64,000 nt of DNA from Paucibacter aquatile (GTDB lineage Bacteria > Pseudomonadota > Gammaproteobacteria > Burkholderiales > Burkholderiaceae_C). The translations under genes were made by a program, and so were the position numbers. Each line of letters opens with the position of its first letter. Position 1 is the first letter of the stretch. The stretch is from the NCBI RefSeq assembly GCF_002885975.1, contig NZ_POSP01000003.1, forward strand, positions 3,348,001-3,412,000, in the 5' to 3' direction. The notes under the pieces are model-generated. The model was given only the letters and a program-made list of their open reading frames with translations. It was not told where the DNA came from and did no database searches. Positions 16,969 through 24,750 of this stretch are shown in pieces.

Positions 16969-18231
16969 ATGGCCGAGAGCGGCGGCGACAAGACCGAGAA
17001 GCCCACACCCAAGCGATTGCAGGACGCGCGCAAGAAGGGCGATGTGCCCAAGAGCCGCGACCTGGGCACGACGCTGACCCTGCTGGTGTGGCTGGGTTTG
17101 TTTGCCGCTCTCTTGCACCCTGCAGCCCAGCGCCTGCAGGCGCTCAGCGAGCAGCTCTTCCATGCCCTCGCACAGGGCTGGGATGCTGGTGGCTTCATCC
17201 TGGTGGCGCGCTCCCTTGGCGGGGCGGCGCTGGAGAGCCTGCTCTGGATCTGCCTGCTCCTGCTGCTGCCCGTGGTGGCGGTGGGTCTGCTCAGCGAGTT
17301 TCTGCAGGTGGGCGCGATCTGGGCCATGGACAAGGTCACGCCCAAGATGGAGCACCTGAACCCGGCGGCCGGCATCAAGCGCATGTTCTCGATGGACAGC
17401 CTGATCGAGCTGCTCAAGAACATCATCAAGGCCAGCCTGCTGCTGTTTCTCGCCTGGCTGCTGCTGCGCTCACGTCTGCCGCAGTGGCTGGGCCTGGCAC
17501 GCCAGGGCGGCGAAGACCCGCGGCCCCTGGCGGCCCTGCTCTGGGATGCCAGCTGGCGGCTGTGTGCCTGGGCCTTGTGCGCCTTCTTGATCGTGGCCTT
17601 GCTGGACCTGCTGTGGCAGCGCCACTCCTTCACCAAGAAGATGCGCATGAGCCTGCGCGACATCAAGCAGGAGTACAAGGACAACGAGGGCGATCCCATG
17701 ATCAAGGCCCAGCGGCGCCAGGCCCATGCCGAGTGGGCGCAGCAGAACTCGAACCAGGCCGCCCGCACGGCCAATGCGCTGATCGTCAACCCCACCCATG
17801 TGGCCATCGCCATCGACTACGAGCGCGAGCGCTGCCCCGTGCCCCTGATCAGCGCCAAGGGCGAGGGCGATGTGGCCGCCGGCATGCGCGCCGCCGCCGA
17901 GCAGGCGGGTGTGCCCATCGTGCGCAATGTGCCCCTGGCCCGCGATCTGCTGGCCCGCGCCGAAGTGGGCGAGGCCATCCCGCCCGATCTGTTCGACATC
18001 ATCGCCGAGGTCATCCTCTGGGCCGCCGAGGTGCGTGAGGACCTGGCGCGGGCTTCGGAGCCGGCCGCAGGCGCACAGACCGGGCCGGGCGCCGAGGCCG
18101 ACGCCACCGCGAGGCGCAGCCCGGTCCCCGGTGAAGACCTGACGCCCTATGCCGCACTGCGTGGCCGTTATCGACCGGAGCCTGCTGCCGCTGCTGCGAA
18201 TGCGGACAACCCTAGTTGGGGCCGTTCCTGA
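16969..18231 (+). CDS. sctU: SctU autocleaving T3SS switch protein (YscU/HrcU/FlhB family)
   Basis: The 420-residue protein sets the switch from early to late substrates. It starts with the family signature SGGDKTEKPTPKRLQDARKKGDVPKSRDL, has four membrane helices over about residues 35-215, and a cytoplasmic domain with the autocleavage motif NPTH (residues 274-277, bases 17788-17799). Cleavage is between N and P in known homologues. The C-terminal ~40 residues are a variable tail. The ATG at 16969 fits the conserved N-terminus; the frame upstream is not conserved. The gene lies on the opposite strand to the other sct genes. Confidence 0.97.
   Translation: MAESGGDKTEKPTPKRLQDARKKGDVPKSRDLGTTLTLLVWLGLFAALLHPAAQRLQALSEQLFHALAQGWDAGGFILVARSLGGAALESLLWICLLLLLPVVAVGLLSEFLQVGAIWAMDKVTPKMEHLNPAAGIKRMFSMDSLIELLKNIIKASLLLFLAWLLLRSRLPQWLGLARQGGEDPRPLAALLWDASWRLCAWALCAFLIVALLDLLWQRHSFTKKMRMSLRDIKQEYKDNEGDPMIKAQRRQAHAEWAQQNSNQAARTANALIVNPTHVAIAIDYERERCPVPLISAKGEGDVAAGMRAAAEQAGVPIVRNVPLARDLLARAEVGEAIPPDLFDIIAEVILWAAEVREDLARASEPAAGAQTGPGAEADATARRSPVPGEDLTPYAALRGRYRPEPAAAAANADNPSWGRS
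18197..18218 (-). promoter_or_regulatory. CAACTAGGG motif copy 1, inside the end of sctU
   Basis: On the reverse strand this 22-base site contains CAACTAGGGTTGTCCGCA and ends ATTCG. It matches the site at 26737-26758 in 20 of 22 positions. It overlaps the last codons of sctU and lies about 240 bases before the needle-like gene at 18458. A CTAG-containing core is compatible with a LuxR/FixJ-type regulator, such as the one encoded at 1715-2407. That link is inference. Confidence 0.5.
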
Positions 18232-18457
18232 CTGCCGATGGTCCTGACTTACGAAAGCGAGTTGAAAGGCGTGAAATTCATTCCGTCGGCACTGCAAGCC
18301 AAGCCCACGAGTCACCAACCGGCGATCCGTGGACTCAAGGCAGCGGCCCTCAAGCAGCTCGCTTCCGACAGGAAGTGAACCTTTGTTTTCAAACCCGGCC
18401 TTGCCACCAGGTCTTCTTAAGCAAACGACCGGCCAAGGCCCCCTCAGGAGAATTGCA

Positions 18458-19150
18458 ATGTCTGGAGCTTTGAACAGCGTGGTGGGTGGCGGTGGTGGTC
18501 TGCTGAGCAGCATCGGCAGCGTCATCGGTGGTGCGTTTGGCGGCCCGCTGGGCGCCATGATCGGCCAAGCCGTGGGCAACCTGGTCCAGTCGGCCATCGG
18601 CGATGCCATCAAGGACGGCATCAACCAGCTGCAACAGCAGCACGGCATGCCCAAGTTCCTGGGCGACCTGATCAAGGACCGTGCCGACAACGTCCTCGGC
18701 GGCCTGCGCAACAACGCCGTTCCGGCCGATATGCAGAGCCTGGCTCAGCAGCAGTTCGGCGGCGCGATTGCCAAGTTCAAGGCTGACTTCCAGCAGGATT
18801 TCGTGCAGTCCGTGCTGGGCAACCGCAAGGCCCAGGGCAGTGGCGAAGAGTCCGACGGCGCCGGCGGCTGGCTGCAAGCCATTGCCAAGGCCATGGGCCA
18901 AGCCCTGGGCGACAAGGCCAAGCACTTGGTGGAGCTGTCGGCCAAGATGACCGATCTGCAGCAAGCCAAGTCCACGGCCACCGACCCCAAGGTCAAGCAG
19001 GAAGAAGACGGCAAGAACGCTCAAGAGTTCAACAAGACCATGACCGAGTTCCAGGCCACCGGTCAGGAATACAGCATGTTGAACAGCGTGTTCTCGACCG
19101 CGATCAAGTCGCTGGGCGAAGCCCTGTCTTCGATGGCTCGCAAGCAGTAA
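18458..19150 (+). CDS. Long needle-like protein with glycine-zipper N-terminal half
   Basis: The 230-residue product has no Sec signal peptide. Residues 1-50 are glycine-zipper-like (GGGGGLLSSIGSVIGGAFGG and LGAMIGQAVGNLV), the middle is amphipathic, and the last ~100 residues are paralogous to the 98-residue needle-like protein at 10261-10557: GGWLQAIAKAMGQALGDKA matches GSWFEAMADAWGKVLDAKA, and both end in MARKQ. An AGGAG site 7 bases before the ATG suggests strong translation. It follows sctU by 226 bases. It may be an extracellular filament, tip, harpin or translocator-like component; the exact role is unknown. Confidence 0.72.
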   Translation: MSGALNSVVGGGGGLLSSIGSVIGGAFGGPLGAMIGQAVGNLVQSAIGDAIKDGINQLQQQHGMPKFLGDLIKDRADNVLGGLRNNAVPADMQSLAQQQFGGAIAKFKADFQQDFVQSVLGNRKAQGSGEESDGAGGWLQAIAKAMGQALGDKAKHLVELSAKMTDLQQAKSTATDPKVKQEEDGKNAQEFNKTMTEFQATGQEYSMLNSVFSTAIKSLGEALSSMARKQ

Positions 19151-19163
19151 GTCTGCGAGCAAG

Positions 19164-19184
19164 CCCGGGGCTCTTGGCCCCGGG
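19164..19184 (+). terminator. Hairpin after the long needle-like gene
   Basis: CCCGGGGC and GCCCCGGG form a perfect 8-base-pair stem with a TCTTG loop, 13 bases after the stop. There is no U-tract, so it could be a weak terminator or an mRNA-stabilising hairpin. Confidence 0.4.
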
Positions 19185-19372
19185 TGTGGGCGCCCGCGAG
19201 GGGGCCCTGCGGCGGAGGGAGCTTTGGCTCTCTTCGCCGTTGGTGTTTGTGGCGCGCGTGTGGCCGCGGTTTCATGTGTGTGCTGTGGTTCCGTTTCAAT
19301 CCAGAGTGAGGGAGTTTTGTCATGCAAGTCCAAGCCTTCGGTTCAGCCCCAGCGCCCAGGCAGGGCACCTCG

Positions 19373-20518
19373 ATGCCCAACAAGCCGGGTTCGCGGCTGG
19401 TGGTCGTCGCCCTGCTCGCGGCCCTGAGCGCCTGTGGAGGCGGCGGTGGCGGCGAGGCCCCTGCCCCAGCTCCTGCACCCGCACCCGCACCCGCACCCGC
19501 ACCCGCGCCTGCGCCTGCGCCTGCGCCCGATCCTGCTTCGCCCAGTGTGCTTGGCCTGCTGGTGCGTGACCCGGCGGACACGCGTGTCGATGCGCAGGTG
19601 CTGGATCTGGCGACGGGGCAACAGATCGACCTGCCGCGCAGCGCGCGGGCGCAGGCGCTTGGCGTGTCAGATGCCTGGGCGGTCAGTCGGCCCACACGGG
19701 AACTGATCCGTGAAGACGGGGCCGAAACTGTGGACATCTTCAACTGGCCCGCGCTCACACTCGGTGCCAGTTTCAAGCTCGCGACGCAGACCAGCCCCGA
19801 CGAAAAGGCCAAGCTCTTGCGCCTGCGCATGTCGCACGATGGCAAGTACCTGGCGGCCTATGAATTTGCCACCAACTCCTCTCGCAAGACGCGGGCGCTG
19901 GTCTTCAATCGTCAGGGCCAGATTCTGTTGACCGGCTCCTATCAAGAGGCGGATGGTGGCGGTGGCTTTGACTGGTTGCCGGACGGTCGCCTCGCGTACT
20001 TCGAGAAGGGCCAGGTTTTGATCTACGACCCGGTTCAGAATCAGTCGGCCGCTGTGGCCATCCAGTTTCCGCCGGAGGCGCGTGCCGGCAATGAGAACCT
20101 GGCGGTCAGCCCGGACGGCAAGACCCTGGCCGTCGTCAAATGGGCGGGTCTGCGCAACAGCAAGGGTGAGACCCGTGAGGTGCCGGTGCTCTATCGTGCA
20201 CCGGTGTTGGGTGGTGCTGTGAGCGTGGTCGCTCAAGCCAGCCCGGAGCGGATCGATGATCCGGTGCGTCTGTCCATGCTCGACCTGTCCTGGTCGGCGG
20301 ACGGTCAATGGCTGAGCTTTGTCGCGCAGGTGGGCGATGACCGCTACGGCGGCGGCCTGGGCGTCAGCGGATGCCCCTTGGCCTATGCCGTGTCTGCCAC
20401 GGCCTCCACGCCCACCTTGATCGATGGCGTTCGTGACAGCGACAAGGCTTTGCGTGCCGCCAGCACGGGAGGCGGGCGCGAGGCGGTGTACAGCTGTGGC
20501 CTGTTGAGCTGGTTCTGA
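19373..20518 (+). CDS. Lipoprotein with Pro-Ala repeat and beta-propeller-like domain
   Basis: The 381-residue product begins with a signal peptide and lipobox ending LSAC (C21), followed by a run of glycines and then about eleven Pro-Ala pairs. The rest looks like a WD40/TolB-type propeller, with repeated blades such as LRMSHDGKYLAAYEF, FDWLPDGRLAYFEKG, LAVSPDGKTLAVVKW and LSWSADGQWLSFVAQ. It is probably anchored in the outer membrane with the Pro-Ala spacer holding the domain off the surface. The ATG at 19373 is chosen over 19322 because it gives a proper signal peptide. Its function is not known. Confidence 0.8.
   Translation: MPNKPGSRLVVVALLAALSACGGGGGGEAPAPAPAPAPAPAPAPAPAPAPAPDPASPSVLGLLVRDPADTRVDAQVLDLATGQQIDLPRSARAQALGVSDAWAVSRPTRELIREDGAETVDIFNWPALTLGASFKLATQTSPDEKAKLLRLRMSHDGKYLAAYEFATNSSRKTRALVFNRQGQILLTGSYQEADGGGGFDWLPDGRLAYFEKGQVLIYDPVQNQSAAVAIQFPPEARAGNENLAVSPDGKTLAVVKWAGLRNSKGETREVPVLYRAPVLGGAVSVVAQASPERIDDPVRLSMLDLSWSADGQWLSFVAQVGDDRYGGGLGVSGCPLAYAVSATASTPTLIDGVRDSDKALRAASTGGGREAVYSCGLLSWF
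19460..19530 (+). repeat. Hexanucleotide tract encoding Pro-Ala repeats
   Basis: Near-identical six-base units (CCCGCA, then CCTGCG variants) encode the Pro-Ala spacer of the lipoprotein. Because the unit is six bases, slippage would change spacer length in two-residue steps without frameshift. Confidence 0.85.
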
Positions 20519-20677
20519 TCCCTGCGCTTGAATCGGCTGCGTCTCGGGAGCCAGGGTTTGAGCCTGGATGCCGAGCCCAGGCGCGCTGCGGCCGAGGCAG
20601 CGTACCGCTGAGTGTCGGCACCTATGCAGACGCCCACGAATTGAACAAGCCCGCCAGCGCGAGAGGGAAGCCCCATC

Positions 20678-21409
20678 ATGTTGTCCATGCGTTTTTTGAA
20701 GCCTTCCGCCAGTCCAAGGTCTCGGCAAGTCAGGCCTCTTCGTCTCCAGCTTCGAGCCCACGCCTTGATTTGGCGCCTGGCCCTCGCGTTGCCGGTGCTG
20801 CTGGCACAGCAGGCCCAGGCCCAGGTCTTGATTCCAGTGGCGCCCGCCGAGGCTGGCGCGGATTCGCGCATGCCCATTGCTGGTTTCTCGATCTCCTCGG
20901 GCCTGCGCCTGGCGGCCGATGGCGCCGAGCAGTGGCACAGCAATGCCGAGCAGCTGTCCAAGGTGTTCCCGGCCGCCCATCAGGACCGCATGCGCAAGGC
21001 CTATCTGCAGAGCAAGGATGTGTTCGTGCAGATCGAGCAGCGCCTGGGCTGGCCGCGCAACGATGTGGCTGGTGCGATGGCGGCGTTCATCGTGGGCAAC
21101 TACATGGTGATGCGGGGCGTCGAGGTCAGCGATGCCCACACCCAGGCCCTGGCCGAGCAGCTGGCGGCTCAGCCGGACATGGTGACCCGCCTGGGCGCCC
21201 AGACGCCGCAAGCCCTGCGCGGCCTCTACGAGCAATGCGCCATGGTCGGCACCTTCATGGCCCTGGCCCAGCTGAGCCAGAAGGCCAACCCCCAACCCGC
21301 GGCGCAGCAACAGCATCTGCGCGATGCCGCCCGCGCCAATCTGCAGCGGGTGCTGGGCCGCGAGCCCGAGCGCCTCAGCTTGGGGCCGAACGGTTTGGTG
21401 TGGCAGTGA
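20678..21409 (+). CDS. Exported protein of unknown function
   Basis: This 243-residue protein has a long-n-region signal peptide (RLALALPVLLAQQAQAQ). The mature part is helical, with KAYLQSKDVFVQIEQRLGWPRNDVAGAMAAFIVGNYMVM in the middle and LRGLYEQCAMVGTFMALAQL near the end. The pattern recalls a family of uncharacterised secreted proteins (possibly DUF6683-like), but I cannot confirm this. A GAGAGGGA ribosome site precedes the ATG. It lies between the lipoprotein gene and the convergent LprI-like gene, with no obvious operon partner. Confidence 0.7.
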   Translation: MLSMRFLKPSASPRSRQVRPLRLQLRAHALIWRLALALPVLLAQQAQAQVLIPVAPAEAGADSRMPIAGFSISSGLRLAADGAEQWHSNAEQLSKVFPAAHQDRMRKAYLQSKDVFVQIEQRLGWPRNDVAGAMAAFIVGNYMVMRGVEVSDAHTQALAEQLAAQPDMVTRLGAQTPQALRGLYEQCAMVGTFMALAQLSQKANPQPAAQQQHLRDAARANLQRVLGREPERLSLGPNGLVWQ

Positions 21410-21429
21410 CTGTTGGGCGGGGCGACTCG

Positions 21430-22230
21430 TCAGCGAGCCGCTGAACTGCGGCGGTAGCGAAACGCAAAGCTGCCGCCGTTGCCGCACAGCGAATCGGCCG
21501 CGGCTTGGGTGGCCGCGTCGTTGGCGATCTCCAGCGTGCCGTCAGCCTGGAGGCTGGCGGCCACCGGCTTGGCGCCGGGCATGAGCAGATGCAGCCGGGC
21601 AGGCTGCGTGGCGCTGGCAGGCAGCAGATCGGCCTCGCCCTGCCATTCGCAAGTCCAGCGCGCGGTCTTGGGCTCGGCCGTCTGCAGGCTGACGCGGTAG
21701 CGCGTCGCAGCCGCCGGCCCGGTTGGCGTGGCCAGCACCGGGTAGAGGGCCAGGCTGCCCGTGCCGGGCAGCTCGAACACCCCCGCCCAGGGCAGCGAGC
21801 CGCCGCCCTGCAGCTGGCTCAGGCGCCCCTGGTAGGCCTCGGTGATGCAGGCCGCATCGGCCGCGCAGCGATCACGCGCCTTCAGCCAGGCCAGCTGGTC
21901 CTGTTTGAGCGCGCCATGCTGCGGATGCTCTTGCAGGGCGCTGTTCATGGCCTTCCAGGCCTTCTGCTGCTGCCGGTCCAGCCGACTCAGCTCGGCGCTG
22001 GCGCAGATGGCTTTTTCGGTTGCGCTGCTGGCCTTGCGGCAGTCGAAGGCCGGGCCTGAGCTCGCGCTTGACTCTGCAGCGGCCCCCACGGCCGAAGCCG
22101 AGAGGGCAGCGGCATGCGCGAGCAGCAGCAAACCCAGTGGCTTCAGGCGCCAGCTCCGGCTGAGCGGTGATCCCCAGCGACACGATCGGGCTGAGCTGGA
22201 GGCAGAAGGGCGGGCGGCAGTGAGAAGCAT
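21430..22230 (-). CDS. LprI/DUF1311-type lysozyme-inhibitor-like exported protein
   Basis: The 266-residue product has a signal peptide (GLLLLAHAAALSASAVGAAA) and then an LprI-like domain: FDCRKASSATEKAICASAELSRLDRQQ, followed by LKQDQLAWLKARDRC and DAACITEAYQGRLSQL. The cysteine pattern is typical of DUF1311. Members include lysozyme inhibitors and periplasmic immunity proteins. The C-terminal ~120 residues form a second domain with a WTCEWQGEADLL strand. It starts 25 bases after the muramidase stop on the same strand, so it is a good candidate antidote to that enzyme. The ATG at 22230 is chosen as the start closest to the export signal. Confidence 0.85.
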   Translation of the reverse strand: MLLTAARPSASSSARSCRWGSPLSRSWRLKPLGLLLLAHAAALSASAVGAAAESSASSGPAFDCRKASSATEKAICASAELSRLDRQQQKAWKAMNSALQEHPQHGALKQDQLAWLKARDRCAADAACITEAYQGRLSQLQGGGSLPWAGVFELPGTGSLALYPVLATPTGPAAATRYRVSLQTAEPKTARWTCEWQGEADLLPASATQPARLHLLMPGAKPVAASLQADGTLEIANDAATQAAADSLCGNGGSFAFRYRRSSAAR

Positions 22231-22255
22231 GTGTGGGAAGCGGCGATCGCCGGGG

Positions 22256-23344
22256 TCAAGGACGATGCGGCGCCGCCGGGAAAGGCGACAGCATCTGCAA
22301 GGCCTGCTTGCGCTCCTGCTCGAAGCGATGGCGCACGCCGGCCTGCACATCATCCGTGGATTTGGAGAAGTACTTCAGCACCGTCTTGCCGGACTTGTCC
22401 AGCTTCTCGGCGCCACGCTCATCGTAAATGGCATTGATGATGTCGGCATCTTTGAGCTGACTGACATCACGTCCCGCCAGCGCCTTGGCGATGACCGAGG
22501 AGCCCGAACCATGCTGGACCGCCACCGACCAGACCACATCGCGCAGCGCTGCTGAGCGCTGCGACAGGTCCAGGCCCTGCTCCGTCTTGAGTCGGGCCGC
22601 CAGTGGCTCGTAGTGCCGGCTGGCAATGAAGCTGTGCTGCAGGGCTGCGAAGCCCGGGTCCGCGGCCAAGCTCACCCAGGCCTTCTTGAACTCTGCCGTG
22701 CCCGCACGAGCGGCCTCCAGGCCGCCTGCCGCTGTCAGCGCCTGATGCATCTCGGGCGCGTGCGTGGCGGCGTGGTCGAGGAACTTGGCCATGGTGCCGC
22801 GCTGGGTTTCGATCTGGTACTTGCCGTAGGACCAGCCGCCGGTGTTGTCGTAGCCAATGGCCGCGCTGCCACGGCGACCCGATTCGTAGCGAGCGCTGAG
22901 TTTGCCCAGCTCGGTATCGGCGTTGAGGCCGCCGCCGTTGTTGTTTGCCGCGGGTCGTTCGGCAGACGGCGCTGCTGCTGCCTGTGCCGAGGCAGCCGGG
23001 GCCTCCAGCCCTGCCAGCAGGGAATTGACGGCTTCGACCAAGGGGTTGGCCAGCAGCAGCTTCTTGAGATCCACACCCCAGTGCTCGGCAATGCCGGGCA
23101 AGGTTTCTCCGGGCACGACGCGGTGCTCACGCTCCAGCCCCGGCGTGGCCACCGGGATGCGCAAGACCTGGCCGACGCGCAGGCGGTCCGGGTCGCGGGG
23201 GCTGCTGCCCACACGGCCGTCGGCCAGCTTCGGATCCATGCCATTGGCTTGCATCAAGGCTTCGGCACTGATGCCATGGTTTTTGGCAATGCGGCTGAGG
23301 GTGTCGCCGCTGTGCACGCGGTAGCTCGGGTTCGTGAGGTTCAT
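22256..23344 (-). CDS. LysM muramidase-like protein without Sec signal, candidate secreted effector
   Basis: The 362-residue protein begins directly with a LysM module (residues 7-63, YRVHSGDTLSRIAKNHGIS) and a second LysM-like module (73-105). An alanine-rich linker follows, then a lysozyme-like domain from about 145. The probable catalytic glutamate is E154 in RYESG, followed by GGWSYGKYQI, and later HSFIASRHYEPLAARL and DVVWSVAVQHGSG. From memory this domain resembles cell-wall hydrolases linked to phage tails and type VI secretion. No signal peptide is present, so it needs another export route. It is co-oriented with the LprI-like gene. Confidence 0.83.
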   Translation of the reverse strand: MNLTNPSYRVHSGDTLSRIAKNHGISAEALMQANGMDPKLADGRVGSSPRDPDRLRVGQVLRIPVATPGLEREHRVVPGETLPGIAEHWGVDLKKLLLANPLVEAVNSLLAGLEAPAASAQAAAAPSAERPAANNNGGGLNADTELGKLSARYESGRRGSAAIGYDNTGGWSYGKYQIETQRGTMAKFLDHAATHAPEMHQALTAAGGLEAARAGTAEFKKAWVSLAADPGFAALQHSFIASRHYEPLAARLKTEQGLDLSQRSAALRDVVWSVAVQHGSGSSVIAKALAGRDVSQLKDADIINAIYDERGAEKLDKSGKTVLKYFSKSTDDVQAGVRHRFEQERKQALQMLSPFPAAPHRP

Positions 23345-23597
23345 GTCTGGGCTCCTTGGCCTTGGCTCTTGGGGCGGTGCCCCGATGCCATGCATTGGAG
23401 AAGAAGTGCGCTGCCGGCGAAAGACGGGACCATCCGCAATCGGGTCTGGAGCCCATGCCGCCGATTAGGGGCGTTACTAGCTGGGAGCGGCCCCGGCTAT
23501 CGCGAGTCAGCGAGACGGGCTGCAATCGCAGCGATGCGAGCTGACTTCGGTCAGTGACATGCCAACACACACGCACACGCAAGAAGGGTCCATCATC
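23345..23597 (+). promoter_or_regulatory. Divergent region between muramidase and nuclease-like genes
   Basis: This 253-base gap separates the two divergently read toxin-like genes. It contains CATCCGCAATCG (23431-23442) and CCGATTAGGGGCGTTACTAG (23461-23480). Pieces of both (CCGCAATCG and GATTAGG) recur in the DUF1521 intergenic region, suggesting a shared regulator. An AAGAAGGG ribosome site (23581-23588) precedes the plus-strand ATG at 23598. Confidence 0.4.
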
Positions 23598-24698
23598 ATG
23601 AGTACCACCATCGACACCGGCCGCAGTGCTGGCAGGTCCGGCAGCGCCGCGTCGGCAACCGGCTCCGCCGGTGAACTGCTGAGCCTGGCCCGCGACTCTG
23701 CCAGCGGTCAGCTGGACACGCGGCGCCTGGCCGGCTGGGTGGCGCAGGCCAGCCAGCAGGACTTTGGCAAGGCCTCGGCCGCCCATGCCGCGATCGAGAC
23801 CGAACTGACCGGCCGCGATGCCGGCGAGCTCGCGCGCTTCAACCAGGACGTGGTGGCCGCGGTGGCGGGCTTGGCTGAGGCCACGCCGAACGGTCTGGCG
23901 GCCGCAGGCCATGCCTGGGCCAGCGAGGGCCGACGCTTGTTGGTCGACAACCCCATCCTCGTCAAGCAGTGGGTGTCCACCACCAGTGCCTGGACGGGCA
24001 AGAGCGGTTTCACCGATGGCCTGCGTGCCATGCTCGAGGGTCATGGCATCACCGTGGAACGCCTGGCCAACCCGGTGCCGCCGGGCTCGCTCGGCAAGAG
24101 CTCCGGGGTCCCAGCCTCCCTGGCCAACAACCGCAACGGCGACCTGGCACGCGATGCGATTGCGGACCGCTGGCGTGCCCAGGGCATGCCGGTGGAGATC
24201 GAGCAGCCGCGCCAGGGTGGCGCACGGGTGGTCGATGTGGTGGTGGATCGCCCGGCTGCGGATCCGCGCCGGAGCCAGCGTCTGGAGATCGAATCCAAGG
24301 TCGGTCGCAACAGCATGGACTCCGACCTGGCCCGCCAGGCCGCGCTGGACGGTCAAGCCCTTCGCGAGAACCGCCTGCTGCGTGGCGCCGGCCACGTGCT
24401 CGAGGGCGTGGGCAAGGTGGCACGACCGCTTGGTCTGGTGATGGACGCCGTCGAGGTCGGCAGCGCCTTCCGCAAGGATGGCGACCGCGTCGGGGTTCAC
24501 ACCGGCCGCGCCGCTTCCGGCCTGGCCGGTGGGGCGGCTGGCGGCTGGGGCGGGGCCGTCGGCGGCGCAGCCCTGGGCACAGCCATCTTCCCCGGCGTGG
24601 GCACGGTGATCGGCGGCCTTGTCGGCGGCATCGCCGGCGCTGTGGTCGGCGACCAGGCCGGCCGCGGGCTGTTCGACACGCTCAAGTCCTGGTTCTGA
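23598..24698 (+). CDS. Candidate toxin: PD-(D/E)xK nuclease-like core with glycine-zipper tail
   Basis: The 366-residue protein has no Sec signal. Residues 25-95 form a helical N-terminal module (LLSLARDSASGQLDTRRLAGWV). Residues 178-255 fit a restriction-endonuclease fold: NRNGDLARDAIADRW, then GARVVDVVVD with D213, then LEIESKVGR with E232-S233-K234, then RQAALD. Residues 300-360 are a long glycine zipper (GGAVGGAALGTAIFPGVGT). Similar architecture occurs in polymorphic toxins. The next gene on the same strand is a candidate immunity protein. A nuclease activity is inferred from pattern alone. Confidence 0.68.
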   Translation: MSTTIDTGRSAGRSGSAASATGSAGELLSLARDSASGQLDTRRLAGWVAQASQQDFGKASAAHAAIETELTGRDAGELARFNQDVVAAVAGLAEATPNGLAAAGHAWASEGRRLLVDNPILVKQWVSTTSAWTGKSGFTDGLRAMLEGHGITVERLANPVPPGSLGKSSGVPASLANNRNGDLARDAIADRWRAQGMPVEIEQPRQGGARVVDVVVDRPAADPRRSQRLEIESKVGRNSMDSDLARQAALDGQALRENRLLRGAGHVLEGVGKVARPLGLVMDAVEVGSAFRKDGDRVGVHTGRAASGLAGGAAGGWGGAVGGAALGTAIFPGVGTVIGGLVGGIAGAVVGDQAGRGLFDTLKSWF

Positions 24699-24750
24699 TG
24701 CCGCGATTCGCTTGCATCGGAGCCGGGTCCCGCGCCGCGCACCCCATGGC

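Noticed and set aside
19460..19530. Short tandem repeats considered as a CRISPR array
   Set aside because: The six-base units have no spacers and encode the Pro-Ala linker in frame.
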